A stretch of DNA of 34,495 nucleotides from Bacteroidales bacterium (lineage in GTDB: Bacteria; Bacteroidota; Bacteroidia; Bacteroidales; P3), in the NCBI GenBank assembly GCA_017428115.1, contig JAFRRK010000035.1, positions 1-34,495 of the forward strand. The letters run 5' to 3'. The stretch's first letter is position 1; each line of letters opens with the position of its first letter. The notes below the pieces were generated by a model, which worked only from the letters and a program-made list of their open reading frames with translations, had not been told where the DNA came from and did no database searches. Positions 24,422 through 32,611 of this stretch are shown here, in pieces. The position numbers were made by a program, and so were the translations under genes.

Positions 24422-24982
24422 ATGAAGATTCGTTTTCTTAAAATGAAAGATTGGCTGCTGATGAGTGCCATGGGGCTGTTGGGGCTGACGGCGTGCCACA
24501 GCACTAAGGAGGCTGCGACGCAGCAAACCCCGGCAAAAGATGGCGACGATGCTGTGGTTCAGCCCACTCCTAGAAACGAGATGGCACTGATGTATGGTGT
24601 GCCGACTATGGACTTTGTGGTAAAAGGCCGTGTGATTGACGAGGAGGGTGTGCCTGTGAAAGGGATTCAGGTGATATTGGTAAATCAGACGGTGGACATT
24701 GCCCCCGACCATATGGATGAGGACAACCCCTTTGTGCAGGACTATATCAAGCACTCGTCTGACACAACGGATGCGCAGGGCGTGTTTGAGTGCCATGTTA
24801 AAGATGTGCCGGCGGAAGTGCAGCGTGTTATAGTGCGCGACATTGATGGAGATAAGAACGGCAGCTACGAGGATCAGATGGTGGACATTGAGTTTACCGA
24901 GGCTGACCAAAGCGGCGAGCGCAAGGGTTGGTACCTTGGCAGACGGACCAAGGATGTGGACATCACTGTGAGCAAGAAGTAG
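24422..24982 (+). CDS. Lipoprotein of the rSAM/lipoprotein system
   Basis: The 186-residue product has a lipoprotein signal (WLLMSAMGLLGLTAC, lipidated Cys25), then a Gln/Thr/Pro linker, then a carboxypeptidase-regulatory-like beta-sandwich starting VVKGRVIDEEGVPVKGIQVILVNQ. Near residues 140-151 the sequence DIDGDKNGSYED looks like a calcium-binding loop. The only Cys after the anchor is Cys124. I recognise it as the lipoprotein partner in the Bacteroidota 'rSAM/lipoprotein' pair (TIGR04134-type, numbering from memory). The start at 24422 is used because the longer frame from 24389 adds 11 residues ahead of the signal. It is nine bases from the radical SAM gene; together they form a cassette. 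The role is unknown; it may be the substrate of the enzyme. Confidence 0.8.
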   Translation: MKIRFLKMKDWLLMSAMGLLGLTACHSTKEAATQQTPAKDGDDAVVQPTPRNEMALMYGVPTMDFVVKGRVIDEEGVPVKGIQVILVNQTVDIAPDHMDEDNPFVQDYIKHSSDTTDAQGVFECHVKDVPAEVQRVIVRDIDGDKNGSYEDQMVDIEFTEADQSGERKGWYLGRRTKDVDITVSKK

Positions 24983-24991
24983 ACGTCGGAT

Positions 24992-26050
24992 ATGGACCTT
25001 AAGCAGGAGCTATGGCGGCAGTATCGCCACAATCAAGCGAAGCTGCATCCGTTGCGGACGCTCTTTTGGGAGTGTACGCTACGTTGCAATATGCATTGCA
25101 GACATTGCGGCAGCGACTGCAAGGTGAGCACCACAACGCCCGACATGCCTGCCAAGGATTTCTTTAAGGCAATTGACGACATCACACCCCATGTGGACCC
25201 TCACAAGGTGTTTGTTATCTTTACCGGGGGAGAGGCTTTGCTGCGCCCCGACATTGATGCCTGCGGATTAGAATTGTACCGTAGAGGATACCCTTGGGGT
25301 ATGGTGACGAATGGCTATCTGCTGGACGCGAACCGCCTGGATAGTTTGCGGGCGAGTGGGTTACACTCGATTACGGTGAGCCTGGATGGCTTGGAAGAGG
25401 AGCATGACTGGATGCGCCAGACCAAAGGGGGCTTTGCGCGAGCAAGTAACGCCATACGGCTGCTGGGGCAGACTGACGACCTCCTTTGGGATGTGGTGAC
25501 TTGTGTGAACCCTCACAACTACCACCAGTTGGATAAAATAAAGGGCTACTTATTATCGTTGGGCTGCCACAGATGGCGGCTGTTTGCCATCTTTCCGATG
25601 GGACGTGCCGCCCATGACCCTGAACTGCAGCTGTCGAACGAGCAGTTCACCGGGGTGTTGGACTTTGTGAGACGTGTGAGAGAGACGGACGATGGAATGA
25701 TATGCAGCTATGCCTGTGAGGGCTATCTGGGCCACTATGAACGAAAGGTAAGGAACAATTATTACTATTGCCGAGCGGGTATAGAGGTGGCCTCGGTTCT
25801 CTGTGATGGGAGTATTTCGGGCTGCACAAGCATCCGCAGCAATCTCCACCAGGGCAATATCTATAAGGATAACTTATGGGAGGTGTGGCAAAACGGTTTC
25901 CAAGCCTATCGCGATAGAGGCTGGGCCCGCAAGGGCGAGTGCAAGAGCTGCAAGGTATGGCGCTATTGTGAAGGCAACGGGTTGCATCTGTATGACGACA
26001 ATGGCGATTTGCTTTCTTGCAGCCTTCATAGGATTATTCGGCAGAGGTGA
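24992..26050 (+). CDS. Radical SAM/SPASM enzyme of the rSAM/lipoprotein system
   Basis: The 352-residue enzyme has the radical SAM [4Fe-4S] motif CNMHCRHC (Cys32, Cys36, Cys39) in TLRCNMHCRHCGSDC, the GGE-type motif FTGGEALLRPDI, and the SAM-contact strand ITVSLDGLEEEHDWMR. A C-terminal SPASM-like region holds Cys260-x12-G-x4-Cys278, then Cys317-x2-Cys320-x5-Cys326 and Cys343, for auxiliary Fe-S clusters; the cysteine often found four residues after the CxxCx5C group is absent. Such enzymes usually modify peptides or proteins. Pairing with the lipoprotein immediately upstream matches a family pair (TIGR04133-type, numbering from memory) with no known product. Its 3' end overlaps the convergent shikimate kinase gene by 17 bases. 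Confidence 0.88.
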   Translation: MDLKQELWRQYRHNQAKLHPLRTLFWECTLRCNMHCRHCGSDCKVSTTTPDMPAKDFFKAIDDITPHVDPHKVFVIFTGGEALLRPDIDACGLELYRRGYPWGMVTNGYLLDANRLDSLRASGLHSITVSLDGLEEEHDWMRQTKGGFARASNAIRLLGQTDDLLWDVVTCVNPHNYHQLDKIKGYLLSLGCHRWRLFAIFPMGRAAHDPELQLSNEQFTGVLDFVRRVRETDDGMICSYACEGYLGHYERKVRNNYYYCRAGIEVASVLCDGSISGCTSIRSNLHQGNIYKDNLWEVWQNGFQAYRDRGWARKGECKSCKVWRYCEGNGLHLYDDNGDLLSCSLHRIIRQR

Positions 26051-26540
26051 CCAGCTGCAGCAGTTGCTCAAGGTCGGGTTGGTCGGCAGGGAAGATGATT
26101 TGGGCTTTTCGATAGTGGGGCATCCGCGTTTCGAGTTGTTGACGGATAAATAGGGCTTTTTGCTCCTCGTTCATTCCCGCAAGGGTGGGACGGTTTTTTT
26201 TAGATGCAGCAGCACGCCGAAGAAGGGTCGCCACAGTTACATCAAAAAAAACCGATTTGCCATGATGGTTCATCCAGTGCATGTTGTCGAAGTAGCAGGG
26301 GGTGCCTCCTCCGGTGGATACAACAACGTCGTCGAGTTCGGCAGTGGAGTGGAGTAGTTTTTGCTCGATTTTGCGGAATGCCTCTTCGCCGTAGCGCTTG
26401 AAGAAGATGGGCACAGTGGTGTGGAAGGTGGTTTCGAGTACTTGGTCGAGGTCTAGCCATTTGTATCCCAGCCGTTGAGCTAGCTTGTGCCCCACGGTGG
26501 TTTTTCCACTGTACATATATCCAGTCAGGTAGATGCGCAT
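26034..26540 (-). CDS. aroK: Shikimate kinase
   Basis: This 168-residue P-loop kinase phosphorylates shikimate at O3 in the chorismate pathway. Motifs in order: Walker A-like GYMYSGKTTVG (residues 8-18), substrate Asp in WLDLDQVLE, FFKRYGEEAFRKIEQKLL, the GGGTPCYFDN glycine cluster, and the lid-region Arg in KKNRPTLAG. The longer frame to 26621 runs into the DUF4249 gene, so I start at MRIYLTGYMYSGKTT. Its stop overlaps the 3' end of the radical SAM gene, and its start is four bases after the DUF4249 stop. It lies within 2 kb of the DAHP synthase gene but on the other strand. aroK/aroL assignment cannot be told apart. Confidence 0.93.
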   Translation of the reverse strand: MRIYLTGYMYSGKTTVGHKLAQRLGYKWLDLDQVLETTFHTTVPIFFKRYGEEAFRKIEQKLLHSTAELDDVVVSTGGGTPCYFDNMHWMNHHGKSVFFDVTVATLLRRAAASKKNRPTLAGMNEEQKALFIRQQLETRMPHYRKAQIIFPADQPDLEQLLQLVTSAE

Positions 26541-26544
26541 GTGT

Positions 26545-27492
26545 TTAATGGTCTTCTGGTGGGGGTTGGGTGCCGCCAGTGAGGGTGATGAGTGGGAAGG
26601 TGCGTCGGGCATTACCAGCAAAGATGCCTAAAGCTCCGCTTACATTGCTGTATATCTCTGGCGGTTCGGTGATGAGTTGGAGCATACTGGTGGCGTTGGC
26701 GATTTCTTGCAGATAGCGATAGCGTTCAGGGCTTACAGTTTCGACATCGAGGGTATATTGATGGATGTAGGGAACCACTTCGTTGGTATCGGTAAGTCGG
26801 ATAAGGGTCAGGGTGGTATTGTGGTTGGTGCCGTCTATGTTGCTGTCGGTAGTGAGCAGTTGGTTGAGAGGGGAGAATCCCGAGACTGACAGATTGGTGG
26901 CGATAAAAGGGTCGACAAGCGCGTGGTCGTTGCAAAGGAAAAAGGTGTTGTAGGTGGTGTCAATGGTGTCGTAGCGGTCGAAGTAGGGGCTGTACCGACA
27001 TCCGCTGTCGCGCTGGCGAAGGGTGATGCAGTAGTAGTCTTTATGGTTGGCGTAGTCGTCGATATTAAAGTTGACTATCAGCAGGTGGAAGACCCCGGTG
27101 TCGTTGGTGAAGGCGATGGGTTGGCTGATGCGTGGCATACGAGGCACCACGGTGTGTGCGTAAATGTCCTTTCCTTCAGCAAGGATGCGGATGGAGAGGT
27201 CGTCGTCCTCTTGAACGGTATAGTTGAAGTAATAGTTGCAGCGGTCGACCATGGTGGGTAGGTAGTCGGTACCGTTGATGGTGACAGCCATGTCTACATT
27301 ATTGATAGGTTGGTAGTTGGTTGAGTCGAGGAAGAAGCGGCTGTGAGCGAAGTAGACAAAGAGCTGTTTGCCTGCGGAGGGAACTCCGTTGAGTACTGGC
27401 TCAGAATGGGACACCGAAGTGTCGAAATCGATGACTTTCTCGCATGATGCGAGGGCTAGGAATAGCAGTGATATAAGGGTGATACGTTTCAT
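26545..27492 (-). CDS. DUF4249 lipoprotein, partner of TonB-dependent receptor
   Basis: The 315-residue protein starts MKRITLISLLFLALASC with lipidated Cys17, followed by EKVIDFDTSVSHSEPVLNGV, the opening typical of DUF4249. Beta-rich sequence follows, with a conserved SFxR-like core replaced here by HSRFFLDSTN, and a middle block VFHLLIVNFNIDDYANHKDYYCITLRQ. DUF4249 members are surface or periplasmic lipoproteins almost always encoded beside a TonB-dependent receptor, in a manner analogous to SusD beside SusC. Here the gap to the receptor gene is two bases. The ligand is unknown. Confidence 0.88.
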   Translation of the reverse strand: MKRITLISLLFLALASCEKVIDFDTSVSHSEPVLNGVPSAGKQLFVYFAHSRFFLDSTNYQPINNVDMAVTINGTDYLPTMVDRCNYYFNYTVQEDDDLSIRILAEGKDIYAHTVVPRMPRISQPIAFTNDTGVFHLLIVNFNIDDYANHKDYYCITLRQRDSGCRYSPYFDRYDTIDTTYNTFFLCNDHALVDPFIATNLSVSGFSPLNQLLTTDSNIDGTNHNTTLTLIRLTDTNEVVPYIHQYTLDVETVSPERYRYLQEIANATSMLQLITEPPEIYSNVSGALGIFAGNARRTFPLITLTGGTQPPPEDH

Positions 27493-27494
27493 GT

Positions 27495-29966
27495 TCAGAA
27501 ATATAAGGTGTAGGCAACGGATGGAAGGATGGGGAATATGGAGAGTTGCACCAAGGCTTTGCCATAGCCTTGATAGCTATATTGGCTGCTGGTGTAGGTG
27601 AGGTAGGGGTTGGCACGATTATATAGGTTGTAGATGCTGATATTGAATGTGCGGCGCATCTTGGGGTGCCATACTGGTGCATCAGCGCCTTCGATATCTG
27701 GCAGGTTGCTTTTGCGACCTTTGAAGGTGCGGTGGAAGTTGATGCTGATGTCGGCACGGTGATAGTTGGGCATGCGGAAGTTGTTGCGGCTGCTTACGTG
27801 CGAGAGGGTAGTGGTCATGTTGGGAGTGGAGTTATAGCTGTCGGGGTCGTCGCTGGCTACCGGATATTTCTCCATGGCCAAGGTGGCGGTGTTGCCGGTG
27901 CTGAATACCCAGGTGCCACTAATGTCGATCTGTTTGTTAATCTTGTATGTCAGTACGATGGAAAGGTCGTGGCGGCGGTCGTATTTGGCGGGGAATGGGT
28001 TCCCGTTGTTTAGTTCTTGCCCTGGACGGTTGAAGAGGTGGTTGGTATGGCTCCATGTATAGGCCACCCATCCGGTCAGGTCGCCATAGTTGCGCTGGGC
28101 CAAAAACTCAACGCCATACGTCCAGCCGTCGCCCAAACATACCAGCTCTTCCCATCCCACAGTGCTGCCGAACGAGGTGGCACCGTCCTTGTATTCAATG
28201 ATGTCGCGCATGTGCTTGTAATAGCCCTCAATCGATAGGTCTACTCCGATATCGGTATTATAGCACAGTCCTGCGGCCAATTGGTTTGCGGTCATGGGTG
28301 GAATGCGCCGTGTGGAGGGCACCCAAAGGTCGGTGGGCAGGCTAACACTCGTGGTGGAAAGCAGGTGCATATATTGCGACATGTAGGCATATCCAACCTT
28401 AAACGACAGATTGTCGCCTAGCAGTGCGCGTCCTGAGATGCGGGGCTGTACCGAGGGGTAGAACACATTCTCCACACCGAAACCGCTGATGTTGATGCCG
28501 TAGTTAATCTTAAACACGTCATTGATGCTCCAGTCGTCTTCGGCAAAAAGAACTATCTCGTTGGCTCTCACAGTGTCCTCCTGCAGGGTGGTGTCCATCT
28601 GCCAAGCATTGTTCATCTGTATCTGGTCGAAATAGTCTATGCTGCCGCTTGCCACACTGGGGCGTATGCGGTGCCGGGTATAGTAGGTGCCGAACTGTAT
28701 ATTGTGGTCGGGACGGGGTGTGTAGGAGAAGTCCCACCGTCCGGTGATGTCGTATATGGCCGACACATAGTTGCCCTTGATTGTGGAGACTTGCTCGCTG
28801 CCGTCGTCAAGCACGGCATCTTTCTCGATTCCTACAACCATTTGGTTGTTGTATTGTGTATAGGAGGCAGAGAGATTCATAAAAAGCTTTGGTCCCAGAA
28901 CATAGTTCCATCTCAATCCGCCCACGGTGTTGCCCCAGTTGTTTGCAAAATCAAGGTATTGGTCCTCGGCCAAAGAGCTCTCGGTACGCACTTTGGTGTA
29001 TACGTCGTCGTTGCCGTGGTAGAAGGTAGCGTAGAGGCGGCTCTTGTCAGAGAATTTGTGTGTCACCTTGGCATTAAGGTCGTAAAAGTAGTAGCCTGCC
29101 ACCAGTTTGCTCTTGCCGTCAACGTCGGTGGCCATGCGTTGCACCAATGGTTGAAGGAGAAAGTCAGCATAGGTGCGCCGTGCCGATAGGCAGAAGGTGG
29201 TCTTCTCCTTCACGATAGGTCCTTCCACGTTTATCTTGGCCGAGATGAAACCGATGGAGGCGTTGCCGTGAATCTCCTTGTCGTTGCCGTTATTGGTGGT
29301 GACGTCCAACACGCTTGATAGCCTGCCGCCAAAACGGGCAGGGAAACTGCCCTTGTACAGTGTCACATTCTTAACAGCGTCGGCATTGAAGGCCGAGAAA
29401 AAGCCTCCCATGTGGTTGACGTTGTATAGTGGTATACCGTCCAGCAGGAACAAGTTCTCATCGGGTCCGCCGCCACGCACATACATGCCGCCGGTGCCTT
29501 CGTTGCCGCTTTGCACTCCGGGTAGTAGCTGTATTGCCTTCATGATGTCTGCCTCGCCAAAAAGCACCGGCACAGCTTTCAGCTGTTCGACGGGCATTTC
29601 CAAGGCCGACATTTGTGCCGACTCGCGCGAGTTGATGCGCTGTGCTCTTACCACCACCTCTTGCAGCTGTATGCTGGGATGCAGCTTATAGTTTCGGTTG
29701 GTGTTGCCTTTAAGATGGATGGTGTCGTGAATGGGTTCGTAGCCCACAAAGGTGATGCGCAGTGTGGCGGTATTCTCTTTGAGTGTTAATGTGTAACGCC
29801 CGTTTACATTGGTGGTGGTTCCCTTTCCGCTACGGGTGTCCAGCACAGTGGCGCCTATAAGGGTCTCCCCCGTAGCGTTGTCGGTGATGATGCCGCTGAT
29901 GGTGTGCTGTGCTTGCAGGGCCAGTGGCGTTATAAGCAGCGCAAGCAGGATGAGGTGTCGGTACAT
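27495..29966 (-). CDS. TonB-dependent outer-membrane receptor
   Basis: The 823-residue protein has a signal peptide (MYRHLILLALLITPLALQAQ), a CarboxypepD-regulatory-like domain (HTISGIITDNATGETLIGATV, about residues 21-105), a plug domain (VPVLFGEADIMKAIQLLPGVQSG, MYVRGGGPDENLFLLDGIPLYN, about 120-230), and a long barrel ending in aromatic-terminal strands (LPSVAYTLYF). It uses the energy of the inner-membrane TonB complex to import a ligand. The plug phrase LPGVQSGNEG with GGGPDEN is typical of the subgroup that pairs with DUF4249 lipoproteins rather than the glycan-type SusC group. The start overlaps folK by 37 bases on the same strand. Confidence 0.93.
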   Translation of the reverse strand: MYRHLILLALLITPLALQAQHTISGIITDNATGETLIGATVLDTRSGKGTTTNVNGRYTLTLKENTATLRITFVGYEPIHDTIHLKGNTNRNYKLHPSIQLQEVVVRAQRINSRESAQMSALEMPVEQLKAVPVLFGEADIMKAIQLLPGVQSGNEGTGGMYVRGGGPDENLFLLDGIPLYNVNHMGGFFSAFNADAVKNVTLYKGSFPARFGGRLSSVLDVTTNNGNDKEIHGNASIGFISAKINVEGPIVKEKTTFCLSARRTYADFLLQPLVQRMATDVDGKSKLVAGYYFYDLNAKVTHKFSDKSRLYATFYHGNDDVYTKVRTESSLAEDQYLDFANNWGNTVGGLRWNYVLGPKLFMNLSASYTQYNNQMVVGIEKDAVLDDGSEQVSTIKGNYVSAIYDITGRWDFSYTPRPDHNIQFGTYYTRHRIRPSVASGSIDYFDQIQMNNAWQMDTTLQEDTVRANEIVLFAEDDWSINDVFKINYGINISGFGVENVFYPSVQPRISGRALLGDNLSFKVGYAYMSQYMHLLSTTSVSLPTDLWVPSTRRIPPMTANQLAAGLCYNTDIGVDLSIEGYYKHMRDIIEYKDGATSFGSTVGWEELVCLGDGWTYGVEFLAQRNYGDLTGWVAYTWSHTNHLFNRPGQELNNGNPFPAKYDRRHDLSIVLTYKINKQIDISGTWVFSTGNTATLAMEKYPVASDDPDSYNSTPNMTTTLSHVSSRNNFRMPNYHRADISINFHRTFKGRKSNLPDIEGADAPVWHPKMRRTFNISIYNLYNRANPYLTYTSSQYSYQGYGKALVQLSIFPILPSVAYTLYF

Positions 29967-30466
29967 TCGTCTAGTAGTTCTGTCAATGTTTTATTGATAA
30001 TAGGGTGCCGATATTGGGGCGCGATGTCGCAAAGGGGTTGTAAAACAAATCGGCGCAAGTGCATACGTGGGTGTGGGAGGGTGAGGTCGGGGGTGTCTAT
30101 AACTAGTTGGTCGTAGAAAATCAAGTCGATGTCGATGGGGCGGCTAAAGTAAAAATGTGAATTGGTGGATGAGCCTATATCGTTGCTTTCACCATTCGAA
30201 GGCCTGTGCCGGCCGAGCATCTGTTCGATGCTCATTGCCTCGTTAAGTGCCTCGTGTGGCGAAAGGGAGGTGTTCGCAGCCAAGGCTTGGTTGAAGAAAC
30301 TTTGTGGAGTCTCGTCTGGTGAAAAAAAACCCCATGGGGCTGTTTCATAGATATATGAACAAGTAGCGACAGACCCAATACGCTGTTGTATCAGGTCTGT
30401 CGCTTGGCTTATCATCTGTCGGCGGTCGCCTTGATTGCCGCCAATCAGCAGATAGAGTGTTGGCAT
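29930..30466 (-). CDS. folK: HPPK, 6-hydroxymethyl-dihydropterin pyrophosphokinase
   Basis: FolK transfers pyrophosphate from ATP to 6-hydroxymethyl-7,8-dihydropterin before dihydropteroate synthase in folate synthesis. The 178-residue product has LYLLIGGNQGDRRQMI at the N-terminus, YETAPWGFF, FFNQALAANTSLSPHEAL and the metal-binding SRPIDIDLIFYDQLVI, then LPHPRMHLRRFVLQPLCDIAP. Length is a little above the usual 160. Start and stop are both overlapped by neighbours: its ATG overlaps the stop of the upstream lipoprotein by one base (TAATG), and its 3' end overlaps the receptor start by 37 bases, so these genes look co-transcribed although their functions differ. Confidence 0.95.
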   Translation of the reverse strand: MPTLYLLIGGNQGDRRQMISQATDLIQQRIGSVATCSYIYETAPWGFFSPDETPQSFFNQALAANTSLSPHEALNEAMSIEQMLGRHRPSNGESNDIGSSTNSHFYFSRPIDIDLIFYDQLVIDTPDLTLPHPRMHLRRFVLQPLCDIAPQYRHPIINKTLTELLDECTDTSSCLRCL

Positions 30467-30924
30467 TACTTCACTTCGGTGAATACCATGTCGAAGGCGA
30501 TGGTCGCACCTGTCTCCTCGTCGGTTTCGGATATGGAGAAGTTGATGGTGTTCTCCTTCTTGTTGTAGGTGAAGGGCATGGTCAATGTTTCTTCGTCGTC
30601 GGAGACAGTGATGGTGCCAGCTTCGCCGTCGAAGGTGTAGGTGAAGGCCTGGGTCTCAGTTTCCTCTTCAATGGGGAACGACATGCCCATGGCACTCATC
30701 TCACCGCTGGTGGTGAGGGTCAAGCTGCCGTTGGTAGCATCGCTGAACTTCATGGTACCGTCGATGACCATGTGCATGGTGGCTGTGATTCCCTCCATTG
30801 TCATCTGTTGGGTGGTGTCGGTGTGGGTCTTCCAGCTGGTGCCGGTGAGCTCTTTTTCTTTGTTGCACGAGGCAAACATCATGGTGAAACAGGCCAATAA
30901 GGCCACAAACAATGTTTTTTTCAT
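30466..30924 (-). CDS. Small lipoprotein with lipocalin-like fold
   Basis: The 152-residue protein has a lipoprotein signal (KKTLFVALLACFTMMFASC, Cys20). The mature part begins KELTGTSWKTHTD and is a series of short strands with strong polar alternation (GTMKFSDATNGSLTLTTSG, QAFTYTFDGEAGTITVSDDEETLTMPFTYN, TINFSISETDEETGATIAFD). The GTSW start and strand order resemble the small lipocalin-like lipoproteins common in Bacteroidota; ligand and role are unknown. It lies 50 bases downstream of glnA and overlaps the folK start by one base. Met is unusually frequent in residues 40-85. Confidence 0.75.
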   Translation of the reverse strand: MKKTLFVALLACFTMMFASCNKEKELTGTSWKTHTDTTQQMTMEGITATMHMVIDGTMKFSDATNGSLTLTTSGEMSAMGMSFPIEEETETQAFTYTFDGEAGTITVSDDEETLTMPFTYNKKENTINFSISETDEETGATIAFDMVFTEVK

Positions 30925-30974
30925 TTTGTTTGACTTTTGATTGATTAGGTTAATAAAAATATGCGTTGTTGTTT

Positions 30975-32480
30975 TCAGCCACAGTGGATGAAGCTTTCAA
31001 CCAGCTCCAAGATTTTGTGCGGGTTGGTGCCAATCTCGGCACGTAGGGTGCGGTCGTTGTATTTGCGCAGCTGCTCCAATATGCCGTCGATAAGTGCGGG
31101 GGCAAAGATGCCCTTTTCCTCGTAAATGGCACGGTCGCGCTCCAGCATGTCGGCACTGGCGGCACAGCTGTCGGGCAGCACATCCAAACGGTTCAGCACA
31201 TCCTCATGCTCGAAGATGTTCACGCTCACATAGCGGTCCTTGGCATATTGCACGGCGTTCTCCATCTCGAAACCGTGGCGTGCGGCCACCGTCATGCCTG
31301 CCAGCAGCAGATACACGTTGGCGCTGCCGTCGGGTGTGCGCAGTTCGATAGTCTGCTTATAGCTGAAGTCCACTGCATCGTTCTTTTCCAGAGGGTTGCA
31401 ATGGGCCATCATATTGCCACTGCCCTTCGTCCAGCCCAGCGGCACACGCACCATGGCGCTGCGGTTGCGGTCGCCCCAGCAGATGTTGGTGGGAGCTTCC
31501 TGGTGTGGCACCAGACGGAAATAGCTGGTGGGGTTGGTGTCGCCAAAAGCGGTGAGCGAACCTGCCAGGCTCAGAATGCCTGCGATGGCCTTATGTGCCA
31601 CGTCGGTGAGCCCGTTTTCGCCTATGTACATGTTCTTGCCGTCCTTGCTGATGCGGGTGTGGATGTGCATGCCGCTGCCGGCCTTGCCCACTGTGATTTT
31701 GGGGGCGAAGGTGACGGTGATGCCGTATTGGTGGCCCAAAGTGCGCATAATCCACTTGGCTATCACCAGCTGGTCGGCGGCATCCTCGAGACGTGTGGGC
31801 AGAAACTCTATCTCGTTCTGCTCATACATCATATCGTCCACACAGAAGTTGCCCACCTCGCTGTGGCCATACTTGATAAGACCGCCGCACTCTGCTATCA
31901 GCTTCATAGCCTCCACACGGAAATTCTCAAACTTGCAGAAAGGTGTTGAGGCATGATAGCCGCGCTGGTCCTCAGTCATATATTCCTCCTCCTTAGGGGC
32001 TATGACATAGTATTCCAGTTCGCCCATCACCTCAAACTCCATGCCGCCGGTGGCTTCCCGGAAGGCATTGCCGGCTTTTGCAAGGGTGTATTCAGGAGCC
32101 ATCTCAAAGGGCTCGCCATCCTTGGTGTAGAAGTTGCACAGGAGGTCCAGCGTGGGTATCTCGGCGAAGGGGTCGATAAAGGCCGTGCGGAAACGCGGTA
32201 TCACATACAGGTCGCTGCTGCCGGCCTCCAAGAAGGGGAACAGGCTGCTGCCGTCCACGCGCTCGCCGCTGGTCAATATCTCGTCGGCGTGTTCCATGCT
32301 GTTGATGACAAAGTTCAGCGTCTTCAGACGGCCGTCGTTCGCCATGTAGCGAAACTTGATCATCTCTATTTCGAATTCCTCGATGACCTTGAGGATATCC
32401 GCCTTGGTAAACTCGGCCATGGGCTTCTCCAAGAACCTCACCAAGCGGTTGGGATTAAGTTGCAGTTCTGATTTTTTCAT
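30975..32480 (-). CDS. glnA: Glutamine synthetase
   Basis: The enzyme condenses glutamate and ammonia with ATP, the main entry of ammonium into metabolism. The 501-residue subunit shows the type I layout: grasp-type N-terminus with VDGSSLFPFLEAGSSDLYVIPRF (around residue 76), GELEYYVIAPKEEEYM with catalytic Glu residues, VGKAGSGMHIHTRI (about residue 268), NPTSYFRLVPHQEAPTNICWG, the NRSAMVRVP ATP/glutamate segment (about 337) and IELRTPDGSANVYLLLAG. The site where adenylylated type I-beta enzymes have NLY reads NIF (VSVNIFEHEDVL), so adenylylation control is unlikely. Length and motifs exclude the large GSIII form. Its promoter overlaps the divergent aminopeptidase promoter. Confidence 0.93.
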   Translation of the reverse strand: MKKSELQLNPNRLVRFLEKPMAEFTKADILKVIEEFEIEMIKFRYMANDGRLKTLNFVINSMEHADEILTSGERVDGSSLFPFLEAGSSDLYVIPRFRTAFIDPFAEIPTLDLLCNFYTKDGEPFEMAPEYTLAKAGNAFREATGGMEFEVMGELEYYVIAPKEEEYMTEDQRGYHASTPFCKFENFRVEAMKLIAECGGLIKYGHSEVGNFCVDDMMYEQNEIEFLPTRLEDAADQLVIAKWIMRTLGHQYGITVTFAPKITVGKAGSGMHIHTRISKDGKNMYIGENGLTDVAHKAIAGILSLAGSLTAFGDTNPTSYFRLVPHQEAPTNICWGDRNRSAMVRVPLGWTKGSGNMMAHCNPLEKNDAVDFSYKQTIELRTPDGSANVYLLLAGMTVAARHGFEMENAVQYAKDRYVSVNIFEHEDVLNRLDVLPDSCAASADMLERDRAIYEEKGIFAPALIDGILEQLRKYNDRTLRAEIGTNPHKILELVESFIHCG

Positions 32481-32508
32481 TTATGAAGTATTTTTTTTGA
32501 TTTTGGGA

Positions 32509-32540
32509 TTGCAAAAGTACGAATAATTTTTGTATCTTTG
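32509..32540 (+). promoter_or_regulatory. Aminopeptidase promoter, overlapping the glnA promoter
   Basis: TTG (32509-32511) and the -7 box TATCTTTG (32533-32540) are separated by 21 bases. The TTG abuts the -7 box of glnA, and the TATCTTTG box abuts the glnA TTG, so the two promoters are near mirror images on the same 35 bases. A leader of about 65 bases precedes the ATG at 32612. Confidence 0.65.
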
Positions 32541-32543
32541 CAA
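32512..32543 (-). promoter_or_regulatory. glnA promoter
   Basis: On the minus strand TTG (32543-32541) and the -7 box TACTTTTG (32519-32512) are 21 bases apart. The box lies 31 bases before the glnA ATG, so the leader is short. The same bases host the oppositely oriented promoter of the next gene. Confidence 0.65.
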
Positions 32544-32611
32544 ATTCAAAATCGCATAAAATGTAATGTGCAAGAAATCAAAAAAATCAAGATATATAAA
32601 AATTACTAACT

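Noticed and set aside
31206..31949. 247-codon plus-strand frame opposite glnA
   Set aside because: It is a shadow of the glutamine synthetase gene on the opposite strand, with no recognisable motif.
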